DNA of 9,727 nt from Cloacimonetes bacterium UBA5456 (GTDB lineage Bacteria > Cloacimonadota > Cloacimonadia > Cloacimonadales > Cloacimonadaceae): the NCBI GenBank assembly GCA_002427325.1, contig DIQS01000010.1:8917-18643 (forward strand). The letters run 5' to 3'. Position numbers and translations under genes: made by a program. A model generated the notes under the pieces. It was not told the DNA's origin, did no database searches, and worked only from the letters and a program-made list of their open reading frames with translations. Positions 1 through 7,269 of this stretch are shown piece by piece (the first letter of the stretch is position 1; the number at the start of each line of letters is the position of its first letter).

Positions 1-113
1 GCAACGAGGACGTTCCCGCCCCGAAAGGGGAAGGCAATGCCAGCTTTTGTTGAGCGAAGCAAAACAATCGGCGTCAGCCGACATTCTCGTAACTCGTAGC
101 TCGCAGCTAACAC
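1..113. repeat. Left arm of a long inverted repeat
   Basis: This arm matches the reverse complement of 9541-9660 at about 106 of 113 aligned positions, counted by eye. The only length difference is one 7-nt unit. It contains short dyads: AACG-AGGA-CGTT (3-14), CCCC-GAAA-GGGG (19-30), GGCA-A-TGCC (33-41), TTTTGTT/AGCAAAA (45-64) and CGGC-GTCA-GCCG (69-80). It ends in CTCGTAR-type 7-nt units (86-106) and CTAACAC. The arm starts at the window edge, so it probably continues outside. No reading frame in it looks like a gene. It is best read as a dispersed intergenic repeat; a mobile-element end is possible but no transposase is present. Confidence 0.9.
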
Positions 114-121
114 AGCTCTCG

Positions 122-153
122 TCAGATCGTTAAATCGTCAAATCGCTAAATCG
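122..153. repeat. Array of 8-nt units (TTAAATCG type), left
   Basis: Four consecutive 8-nt units lie here: TCAGATCG, TTAAATCG, TCAAATCG and CTAAATCG, followed by CTAAAAAA. The same unit in reverse complement (CGATTTAA) is repeated at 9433-9458. The array sits just downstream of the stop codon of the cyclase gene, between that gene and the left arm of the inverted repeat, so it extends the mirror symmetry of the window ends. Confidence 0.85.
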
Positions 154-162
154 CTAAAAAAG

Positions 163-2025
163 CTAATCCAGCTCCCTCAAACTAACCAGCTCATATATCT
201 TCACCGCCTGATTCTTCCCTTTCACCTTCACCTCATCGAGATATCTCACCTCCGCCAGGTCTTTGATATGTTCCAGGGTAAATTCACTGATGATGATTCC
301 CTTTTGCGTGTTATATTCTTTGGTAATACTTTCCAAGCGTGCGCCGAGGTTGATGGTATCACCGATTGCGGTATAGTCAAAGATTTGTTCGCTTCCGAGG
401 TTTCCGATAACGGCATTTCCCGTATTAATTCCGATGCCGATCTCAAAGATTTCGCGACCTTCTGCGCGCCATTTATCCTGCAAAACAGCGAGTCGTTTCC
501 TCATGTCGAGCGCGGTTCTACACGCTGTATAGGCATGATTTGGCAGCTTGATCGGGGTACCGAAAAGCGCCATCACAGCATCCCCGATAAATTTGTCTAA
601 AATACCCCGATTATCGATGATGGTATTCACCATTTCGGTGAGATATTCTTTGAGGATGAAAACCGTTTCTTCCGGCGCATGAGTCTCGGTGTAGGTAGTA
701 AATCCGCGCACATCCGAAAACAGCACGCTCACCTCTTGCAGTGTTCCGCCATAGCTGATATTTTTGGGATTTTTGAGCAGTTCGTCCACCAATGCCGGCG
801 CCATATATTGCTGGAAAGCCCCGCGGATAAAGCGTTTCTCTTTCATCGTTTCCAGATAGTGCGAAATCAAGCTCACCACATACAGCGCAATAAGCAACAA
901 GGCAGTTTGCACGATCGGTGCCAAGATATTAACATATTTAAAGAGGATGAAAACCACAAATATTTGAGTGATAACCAGCCCAAAGATGATCATCGCCGAA
1001 TATTGCGGTTTCGTTTTGCAACAGAGTTCCCAGAGCAGCAGCACGAGGATGATCTCGATGAGAAAATAAAGCCACATATTCGCATTTTTCAGATGATTAG
1101 CACTCAGCGCATTCATGAGGAAATTTGCATGAATCTCCACTCCCGCCGTCCAATCTCCTCCGAAAGGCGTGGGAAAATTATCATGCAATTCTTCTGCCGT
1201 CGCTCCGATGAGCACGATCTTATCCTCAAAAATCCCCTCTTCCAAGAGATCATAAAAAGAATCCAGCTCAATGCCCTGATAGCCCGGCATATCCTCGTGT
1301 TCATCGTCGATCACATCCGCATAGGAGACGTGCAAAAAGCTTTCTGAGGGACCATAATAATTGATCAAAGCGCGGTTATGCACCATTGGGATTTCCAGCC
1401 CGCCGATCTCTAAATTTCCGGATTTATTTTCAGGCTGATAGCTTTCACCCGCGACATCCAGGTCCCTATTCATCAAGCCCTGCACGCCGATGGTATAATA
1501 TGGCTGATCGTCATGCAATTCAAAGAGCGGATAGCGCCGGATCACGTTATCCCAATCCGAGCTCATATTCACGATTCCCCAGCTCAGCCCTTTATTCACG
1601 ATAGGCGCAATCGGCGTCACCAGTTGTGAGGGGTCTCCCGCTTTCTTGCTCAGGATCGCCTTTCCCGCAAAGACCACATTTCCATAATATTCTGCAATCG
1701 CCGCCAACATTTCATCCACCTCAGGATTTGCCGTTTCGGTGAATTCCACGTCGAAAATAATCAGTTTTGCCCCGGCAATATTGAGATTTTGGATGAGTTT
1801 TGCATGATATTCTCTGGGAAAAGGCCAAGGTCTATCCATGGCACTAAAACTATCGTTGTCAATGGCGACAATAACGACTTCATCACCGTGATTAATCGTA
1901 CCGCGCACCCTGAAAAGCGTATCTTGCGCCTTGTTTTCCAGTGAATTAATTGCAGGGAAGATAAAGATGATTTTAACGACGACGAGCAAAACCAGCGGAA
2001 TCAATAAGTGTTTTATGCGGGACAT
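163..2025 (-). CDS. CHASE2-domain class III adenylate cyclase
   Basis: Inner-membrane cyclase predicted to make cAMP from ATP in response to an extracytoplasmic signal. With the start chosen here (620 aa), one membrane segment lies at about 6-23, a periplasmic CHASE2 domain at about 28-312 (with VVIVAIDNDSF and AGAKLIIFDVEF), three more membrane segments at about 317-388, and a cyclase domain at about 430-600. Metal ligands are Asp438 (FSDVRGFT) and Asp482 (IGDAVMALF). Lys478 and Thr552 occupy the adenine-selecting positions, and Asn559 and Arg563 the transition-state positions, so the enzyme looks intact and ATP-specific. The ATG at 2025 is preferred because GGAG lies 5 nt upstream. In-frame ATGs at 2049 and 2061 exist, but the one at 2061 falls inside a hairpin. 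The gene follows the putative outer-membrane protein gene by 93 bp and may be read through from that operon. Confidence 0.95.
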   Translation of the reverse strand: MSRIKHLLIPLVLLVVVKIIFIFPAINSLENKAQDTLFRVRGTINHGDEVVIVAIDNDSFSAMDRPWPFPREYHAKLIQNLNIAGAKLIIFDVEFTETANPEVDEMLAAIAEYYGNVVFAGKAILSKKAGDPSQLVTPIAPIVNKGLSWGIVNMSSDWDNVIRRYPLFELHDDQPYYTIGVQGLMNRDLDVAGESYQPENKSGNLEIGGLEIPMVHNRALINYYGPSESFLHVSYADVIDDEHEDMPGYQGIELDSFYDLLEEGIFEDKIVLIGATAEELHDNFPTPFGGDWTAGVEIHANFLMNALSANHLKNANMWLYFLIEIILVLLLWELCCKTKPQYSAMIIFGLVITQIFVVFILFKYVNILAPIVQTALLLIALYVVSLISHYLETMKEKRFIRGAFQQYMAPALVDELLKNPKNISYGGTLQEVSVLFSDVRGFTTYTETHAPEETVFILKEYLTEMVNTIIDNRGILDKFIGDAVMALFGTPIKLPNHAYTACRTALDMRKRLAVLQDKWRAEGREIFEIGIGINTGNAVIGNLGSEQIFDYTAIGDTINLGARLESITKEYNTQKGIIISEFTLEHIKDLAEVRYLDEVKVKGKNQAVKIYELVSLRELD

Positions 2026-2059
2026 GATCTCTCCGTGAATTTTTTGCATAATCCCTTTC

Positions 2060-2092
2060 AAAGTGCCGACTAAAAACAGCCGGCACTTTTTT
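2060..2092. terminator. Hairpin between the barrel and cyclase genes
   Basis: The arms AAAGTGCCG (2060-2068) and CGGCACTTT (2081-2089) form a perfect 9-bp stem with a 12-nt loop. On the plus strand the stem is followed by a run of six T (2087-2092), which makes a good intrinsic terminator for leftward-opposing (plus-strand) transcripts. On the minus strand, the direction of all genes here, the stem is followed only by TTTG, so it would be a weak terminator or attenuator between the barrel gene and the cyclase gene. Confidence 0.65.
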
Positions 2093-2118
2093 ATTTAGGG
2101 GATATTAATGTGTTCTAA

Positions 2119-4509
2119 TTAAAACCTTTGCGTCACCAAGAACTTCAAGGTAGTAGAGGAATAATTTTGGTCGCTATCATTAGCGTTTGTAAAGCTCTTG
2201 CTACCCACGTCCAAGCCAATGCTAAGGTCTTTGATGGGGAAGCAATCGATCCCCGCATTAAAATAGTTATAAGCCAGCTTTTGAGTAGAGCCGGACAGTG
2301 AATTATTGCGATAGGACACAAAAGGAATGATGCGGTCTTCCCAAAGGGAATAGTCCGCCTTGGCATAGAAGCTATTATTCGTTTGCGTTTTATCGCTCAA
2401 GATATTTTCCGTCTTATAATTTGAATAAGAGAAATGGGTTTTCAGCGGCAGGATGCTAAATCTATTGAGCATGGTGACACTGATTCCATTCGTCTTATTA
2501 TCGCTGATGAGCTCCAGATCGTCGTCCAAGCTTGCTGCTCTTTCGTTGCTGCTATTGCCCAAGCGATAGCTGAGGTCAAGCTGAGAGGGAACGTAGGGGA
2601 TCATCGTGAAATTATATCCCAAGCCAAAGCTCATATTGCGCGACTTTTGATGGTTTGGCATAAACATTGCCGCCGTCATGGGATCATCCTCATCCATGGG
2701 ACTATTTTCGCCCACATTATCAAAATATGAGGCTTTCAGATAAGGCAAATTCGGGATGCGCAAGACCATCTGGGCAAAGATGTTTTCATAGATATTGGTC
2801 TCGGTGTTGAACTTACTGATGTTGTCCTCTGTCTTGCTAAAGCCGCCATAGAGCATCAAAAATCTGCCTATGGTCAACTGATCAGACACCGATAGGGTCT
2901 TGGTGTCGTTCGCTTGGAAAAAAGAGCCGTAGGAATTGAAGGCAGAACCCACGGAGCTATATTGGACATTGATCAAGTTATTCCAGATATACATCCTCGC
3001 ATAGGCGTTTAGTGCCACGTTTGATTTACTGGGTATGAAAGGCTCCATATTTTTGTTGATCACAAAGAGGTCTGTCAGATTCTCCAAGGTGATGGGAAGC
3101 TCTATGCCCAAATATTCTTCCATCTCATCATCGGTCAAGATTCCGGGAATGGTGTTTGTATTCAGCAGGCTCCCCGCCACTTCCGCACCAAACATAACGT
3201 TTTGATCCGGAACGTTCAGCCGAATATCAAAGCTCGCCACGGCATTATCTTTGGCGGTGACCGCATAGGTGGTATCACCGACGGCATTCATACGCAGATA
3301 ATATGCCTCATCCAAGGAATTGATTATATCGCGATGGCGGCTGATATTGAAGGCAAATCTGAGCCCGTTATCACTGCCGAATTGCAATCTCGAACCAAAT
3401 GACTCTTGTTTGAAGGTTCCCGTCATGCTATCTTCATCGATAGTTTTGCGCACAGCCTCGCCATGGCTGACGATGAGCTTCATATATTGCGCAAAGAGAT
3501 CGACATAAATACCGCGCACGTTTTTGCCACGGAGCGTAAAATCTGAGAGATTTGGTGAATAGTCTCCCCAATATGCGTTTATGAATGGCAACATCACGCC
3601 GAGCATCATGCGATTTACGGGCTGTTCATTCTTGTTTTCCAAGCTGGAGAAAAGCAGATGAGTCTCCACATCCACAGGACCGTAGGAGGCATACAAATCT
3701 GCCCAAGTGCTATAGTCCTGCTGATTATCGCCGAATAGGCTGCTATCCAGAACCAGATCATCTTTTTTCACGTCATAGATATTCGCCGCAAAATTGATCG
3801 TTCCACGATAGTCAAAGGGGATATAGGAACTCAGTTTCCCCGGCGTCACCTGCGTTGTCCAAGTTTCTGAATAGACATTTTCGCCTTTGATCTTTGCGGT
3901 GACGATTGCCGAGCGCAAGCCCACTCTCGGTCTTGTTTCGCGATAGAGCAAGATGCTTCCTTCGATGGTCGCCTTTGAGGTGACATCGCTGTTATCCACA
4001 TAGATTTTGATGCTCGTGCTATCGATGACATCTGCAATCGCAAAAAAGCTCACCGCAAGCACATAGCCTTCATCTGCGGATACTATTTCCTCATCCGATA
4101 TGAGCACGAAGTCGCGACTCAATTTCCCGCTGGGTGCCATGGGACGGAGGACAAATGGCTCTGTCATCCCGCTTTCTTCGGGATACATCACGCTCTGTCC
4201 ATTTTTCAGCGTCATCTCAAAGCGATATTCAATCGCAGACGCCATCATCACCTTTTTGGGAATTATTCCGCGCCAATAGACCTTGTCCTCGCTTTCGGGG
4301 CGCATGGGCTCTTTTTCACTGATGCTGCTTTCTATCACGTTATAAACTATATTTATTGCGCTGATATCGGCTTCTCCGGACGTGATCTCCAAGAGTAACT
4401 CGGCATCTTTGCCCGGAACGATATCCTTTGGCACCACGTGCAATGCAGTGGCACCAAAGAGCATAAAAACAGCTAAGAAAAAGGCCGGTGTCAAAAGTAG
4501 CTTTTTCAT
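2119..4509 (-). CDS. Putative outer-membrane beta-barrel protein
   Basis: I do not recognise a named family. The 796-aa product has a signal peptide (MKKLLL, then a hydrophobic stretch, with likely cleavage after ATA at residue 22). Residues of about 23-225 look like periplasmic Ig-type beta-sandwich domains. From about 230 to the end the sequence is made of alternating polar and aromatic/aliphatic strands, and the last residue is phenylalanine (FLVTQRF), as in many outer-membrane barrels. A GDYSP...TLRGKNVRG segment lies at 315-333. The start has AGGA a few nt upstream (GAGGATGAT before ATG). It lies 19 nt after the FecR-domain gene, so the two are almost certainly co-transcribed and the products may interact in the periplasm. 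A role as sensor, anchor or export pore is inference. A large secreted non-barrel beta protein is the alternative. Confidence 0.8.
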   Translation of the reverse strand: MKKLLLTPAFFLAVFMLFGATALHVVPKDIVPGKDAELLLEITSGEADISAINIVYNVIESSISEKEPMRPESEDKVYWRGIIPKKVMMASAIEYRFEMTLKNGQSVMYPEESGMTEPFVLRPMAPSGKLSRDFVLISDEEIVSADEGYVLAVSFFAIADVIDSTSIKIYVDNSDVTSKATIEGSILLYRETRPRVGLRSAIVTAKIKGENVYSETWTTQVTPGKLSSYIPFDYRGTINFAANIYDVKKDDLVLDSSLFGDNQQDYSTWADLYASYGPVDVETHLLFSSLENKNEQPVNRMMLGVMLPFINAYWGDYSPNLSDFTLRGKNVRGIYVDLFAQYMKLIVSHGEAVRKTIDEDSMTGTFKQESFGSRLQFGSDNGLRFAFNISRHRDIINSLDEAYYLRMNAVGDTTYAVTAKDNAVASFDIRLNVPDQNVMFGAEVAGSLLNTNTIPGILTDDEMEEYLGIELPITLENLTDLFVINKNMEPFIPSKSNVALNAYARMYIWNNLINVQYSSVGSAFNSYGSFFQANDTKTLSVSDQLTIGRFLMLYGGFSKTEDNISKFNTETNIYENIFAQMVLRIPNLPYLKASYFDNVGENSPMDEDDPMTAAMFMPNHQKSRNMSFGLGYNFTMIPYVPSQLDLSYRLGNSSNERAASLDDDLELISDNKTNGISVTMLNRFSILPLKTHFSYSNYKTENILSDKTQTNNSFYAKADYSLWEDRIIPFVSYRNNSLSGSTQKLAYNYFNAGIDCFPIKDLSIGLDVGSKSFTNANDSDQNYSSTTLKFLVTQRF

Positions 4510-4528
4510 ATCATCCTCATCTTAAAGC

Positions 4529-5194
4529 TTAGTAAGTGATTCTGATATATTTGCTTTCACCATTCTTATCCTGATAGGGGATAATGAGGGTGTTGCCGTC
4601 CGTGCTATCCATTCCACCAAGTTCTTCATCACTGAAGCCGTCGTCAGGAGTGTCGCCGACGTTGAATTGTCCGCCGGAGAAGGAGCCCGTTTGTCCGGCT
4701 CCAACCGTTCCTGTTTGGCCGGTCTCGATGTCTTCCAATTCCACTTCACCTTCGATCACGACGAATTCACTTTCGCCGTTTTCGCCCACACGGGTCAAAA
4801 ACTCGGTTCCTTTCACCGACGCCACGGTGGTCGGGGTTTGCACAACGAAGGGCCCCGTGCCGCTTTTAATCTGTGAATATACGTTTCCTTTATCAACTTT
4901 CACTTTTTTGGCGAGCTTATCCCCGCTTTTGTTTGCGCTGATGGTCACCAGGGAATTTGCAAAGAGTTTTACTTGGGACGATGCATCCACATATTTATAT
5001 GCGGCAAAGCTTTCTGCTCCCGTGCGTATAACGTCTTCATTTTTCAAGAGTTCACCATTTTTGAACTTCATGTTTTTATCTTTGCGTTGCAGGCTTACTT
5101 TACCTTTGGTGGAAGAAAGGACGGCAACGGTGTCTGCACAGAGCAATGCGCTCAAGAAAAGTATTGCGACAATGATTAATATATGCTTTTTCAT
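4529..5194 (-). CDS. Secreted FecR-domain protein
   Basis: The 221-aa product has a cleavable signal peptide (likely cleavage after LLCA, residue 20) and then a FecR-type beta domain at about 30-165. The typical pattern is visible: GKVSLQR, a KNGELLKNEDVIRTG segment, a Y-V-D / Q-V-K-L strand pair, VDKGNVYSQI, and FVVQTPTTVASVKGTEF. A Gly/Asp-rich acidic tail follows (about 158-200), ending in TLIIPY and ITY. Unlike classical FecR, it has no cytoplasmic anti-sigma segment or transmembrane helix, and there is no FecI-like sigma factor or TonB receptor nearby. It is therefore probably a free periplasmic or surface protein. A strong AGGAGG lies 8 nt upstream of the ATG. It sits in an operon with the Ig-like protein (15 nt upstream) and the barrel protein (19 nt downstream). 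The ligand is unknown. Confidence 0.9.
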   Translation of the reverse strand: MKKHILIIVAILFLSALLCADTVAVLSSTKGKVSLQRKDKNMKFKNGELLKNEDVIRTGAESFAAYKYVDASSQVKLFANSLVTISANKSGDKLAKKVKVDKGNVYSQIKSGTGPFVVQTPTTVASVKGTEFLTRVGENGESEFVVIEGEVELEDIETGQTGTVGAGQTGSFSGGQFNVGDTPDDGFSDEELGGMDSTDGNTLIIPYQDKNGESKYIRITY

Positions 5195-5209
5195 CTCTTC
5201 TTCCTCCTA

Positions 5210-6313
5210 TCAATTCATCATTAAGGCATCGAATTCTATTTCGAGCAATTCCATGATAATGTCGATGGCTTCAGTGCCTCTAAAGGTTCTCCCGTTGAGG
5301 ATCACCTCGCCCAAGGGAGAGTATCCCAAGTTGCGTGCACCTTCGATAACCTTGTTATTCAGCAAGTTCAGCGCAGCTTGAAATTCATCTATTGCCTCAG
5401 CATTTTCTCTATTTGCATCATATTGGAAGATAAACCAATTACTGCGAAGGATGTTTTGATCATTATTCCGCTTATAATCGGCATCCGGATTATAGATGTC
5501 ATAAAGCGGGATATATACTTGCCAAGCGTAGATGTAACCATCATTAAAAGGCAAGAACTGATTGAATCCGCTCTCCGCCTCTCCTTCAAAAACCTTACGC
5601 CCCACCGTCGTGATATTCGTGGAATTAGGCGTACGATTTGCCGGCAGCTCATAGAGCACCAGATATTCTTTTTTGTTGAAATCGGTTTTTTGAACCTGCC
5701 AGAAGAAGGTTGCGGGCAGATCGCTGATCTTGCTTGCAGGCTGTCCGATCGGCTTGCCCGGGCTGAGCAGCGTGATCGAATTCAGGTTTCTCACCGTGAT
5801 GCTAAAGCTTTTTCTCTGCCATTCTTTTTCAGAGCCAAGTTCAGGCTTGGCTTTCACTTCCATCACGAGAACCCCATCCGGGAAGCTCCCTGCCAAGACG
5901 GCGTCTTTGAGATTGCTGAGGTTCGAGAGAATCTCAATGATGTCAAGATTAAAATCGCCATCCTTATCAAAACTCGGGTTCCCTTCTTGCGAGATGAGGT
6001 CGCGATTGGTGAGCACGAAGCTTGCGCCTTTTGCCAGCGGCTCTTTGCTGATGAATCTCGCTTCGCCTTCGTTTAGGATATATTCGCCGTTCCAACTCAG
6101 CATGATCTCGAGCTGAACCTTGTCGGCAACACCCTTATTGGTCATTGTCAGCGTGGTCAAAAGGGGTTGCGTTTGCGGCTTTATAGGGTCAAAACTCAAG
6201 GTCTTGAGTTCGTTTACCCTTATCTGCGAGGGACTGAAGCTGAGGTCGATCTTGGCATTTAGCCCAACCACAGCAATGCAGATAAGAAAGATCAGGGTAG
6301 AAATCCGTTTCAT
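5210..6313 (-). CDS. Secreted Ig/Fn3-like protein of unknown function
   Basis: I do not recognise a named family for this 367-aa protein. A signal peptide is clear (MKRISTLIFLICIAVVGLNA, cleavage after residue 20). Residues of about 21-175 look like a beta-rich domain resembling those that contact pilus or outer-membrane partners. Inside it, DKDGDFNLDIIE (116-127) fits the acidic spacing of a calcium-binding EF-hand loop (positions 1, 3, 5, 7, 9 and 12). Residues of about 178-298 look like an Fn3-type sandwich (LLSPGKPIG, TFFWQVQ, YIYAWQVYIPLYD). Residues 300-367 are predicted to be helical. AAGGAGG lies 5 nt before the ATG, and the ATG overlaps the ddl stop as ATGA. The operon position next to the FecR-domain and barrel genes suggests an envelope complex. 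Confidence 0.8.
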   Translation of the reverse strand: MKRISTLIFLICIAVVGLNAKIDLSFSPSQIRVNELKTLSFDPIKPQTQPLLTTLTMTNKGVADKVQLEIMLSWNGEYILNEGEARFISKEPLAKGASFVLTNRDLISQEGNPSFDKDGDFNLDIIEILSNLSNLKDAVLAGSFPDGVLVMEVKAKPELGSEKEWQRKSFSITVRNLNSITLLSPGKPIGQPASKISDLPATFFWQVQKTDFNKKEYLVLYELPANRTPNSTNITTVGRKVFEGEAESGFNQFLPFNDGYIYAWQVYIPLYDIYNPDADYKRNNDQNILRSNWFIFQYDANRENAEAIDEFQAALNLLNNKVIEGARNLGYSPLGEVILNGRTFRGTEAIDIIMELLEIEFDALMMN

Positions 6314-7266
6314 AATTCCTCCTTAAGGGAATCTTCTATCGATATGTTTATAATGGTTTTTAACAATTCAGGGAAGGACATCCCCGCTGCAGCCGCCGCC
6401 ATCGGAGTGAGGCTGAGCTTGGTCATTCCCGGCAAGGTATTTACTTCCAAGAAGTAGCACTTGCCATCTCTAACTCGAAAATCCACTCGAGCATAAACGG
6501 AACATCCCAGTGCCCTAAAGATGCGCTCGGCATAGACCTGAGCCATCTTACTCACACTCTCTTCCAAGGGTGCGGGCGCTAAATATTCCGTGTTTCCCGA
6601 GCTGTATTTATTCAGATAATCATACCATCCGGATTTGGGACGAATCTCCACAACCGGCAATGATTTTCCACCTAATATACTAACCGTAATTTCGCTCCCT
6701 GCAATATATTCTTCCAAAAGAATCTCAGGGCAATGAGCCAGCGCAAGCTCAACTGCAGAGCCAAGTTCGCTCAGATCGTGAACAATGCTGATTCCCACGC
6801 TGGAGCCGCTTACATTTGGTTTAACGATGATGGGCATGCCCAGCTTTTGCGAAAACTCCGCAAAATCCTGTGTATCTTTGTAATCCTCTATCAGATTACC
6901 CCTAAAAAGAATGTGTTTTGCGCAAGGGATGCCTTCGGCGAGCGCAATCAGCTTCGAGACATATTTGTCCATCGCCAAAGCAGATGCCTTGGAATCTGAC
7001 CCCGTATAGGGGATATCTTCCAATTCCAACGCTGCTTGTATCCTGCCGTCCTCGCCGGCGCCACCATGTAGTGCATTGAAAACCAAGTCTGCACCAAGCT
7101 CCTTGATCTTCATGAGCAACTCGGCAAGCGAAGGAAAGTCCTTGGGATCGAGCACAAAAACCTCATAGCCGGAAGCCTTTAACGCCGCCTCAACCGCTGC
7201 TCCGGAAATCAGCGAAATCTCGCGTTCGTTCGAAATCCCGCCCATTAGAATTACGATCTTTTTCAT
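6310..7266 (-). CDS. ddl: D-alanine--D-alanine ligase
   Basis: ATP-grasp enzyme joining two D-alanines in the cytoplasm for peptidoglycan precursor synthesis. At 318 aa it has normal family length. Visible signatures are GGISNEREISLISG (Glu14, substrate binding), HGGAGEDGRIQ (67-77), IIVKPNVSGSSVGIS (146-160), WYDYLNKY with Lys220-Tyr221 in the omega loop, and VDFRV...FLEVNTLPGMT with metal ligands Asp262, Glu274 and Asn276. The retained Tyr221 matches D-Ala-D-Ala rather than D-Ala-D-Lac specificity. The start lies only 3 nt after the stop of the upstream acyltransferase and has no clear Shine-Dalgarno, so it is probably translated by coupling. Its last codons (Lys-Glu-Glu-Leu) encode the strong ribosome binding site of the next gene. 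Confidence 0.98.
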   Translation of the reverse strand: MKKIVILMGGISNEREISLISGAAVEAALKASGYEVFVLDPKDFPSLAELLMKIKELGADLVFNALHGGAGEDGRIQAALELEDIPYTGSDSKASALAMDKYVSKLIALAEGIPCAKHILFRGNLIEDYKDTQDFAEFSQKLGMPIIVKPNVSGSSVGISIVHDLSELGSAVELALAHCPEILLEEYIAGSEITVSILGGKSLPVVEIRPKSGWYDYLNKYSSGNTEYLAPAPLEESVSKMAQVYAERIFRALGCSVYARVDFRVRDGKCYFLEVNTLPGMTKLSLTPMAAAAAGMSFPELLKTIINISIEDSLKEEL

Positions 7267-7269
7267 TTT

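Noticed and set aside
122..153. CRISPR array
   Set aside because: The units are 8 nt and contiguous with no spacers, and no cas gene is present.
154..175. Intrinsic terminator after the cyclase gene
   Set aside because: There is a short T run on the minus strand after the stop, but the only stem before it is about 4 bp (AGCT/AGCT), too weak to call.
679..1347. Plus-strand open frame (222 codons) opposite the cyclase gene
   Set aside because: Antisense to the conserved CHASE2 and membrane region, His-rich shadow composition, no start signal.
4529..5194. Classical FecR anti-sigma regulator
   Set aside because: The protein has a cleavable signal peptide rather than a cytoplasmic domain and membrane anchor, and no sigma factor or TonB receptor is nearby.
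4584..5381. Long plus-strand open frame (265 codons) opposite the FecR-domain gene
   Set aside because: It is antisense to a clear FecR-domain gene with signal peptide and strong ribosome binding site; its own translation is low-complexity Ser/Pro-rich and has no recognisable domain.
5378..6076. Plus-strand open frame (232 codons) opposite the Ig-like gene
   Set aside because: Antisense shadow of a well-supported secreted protein gene, with no ribosome binding site or family resemblance.
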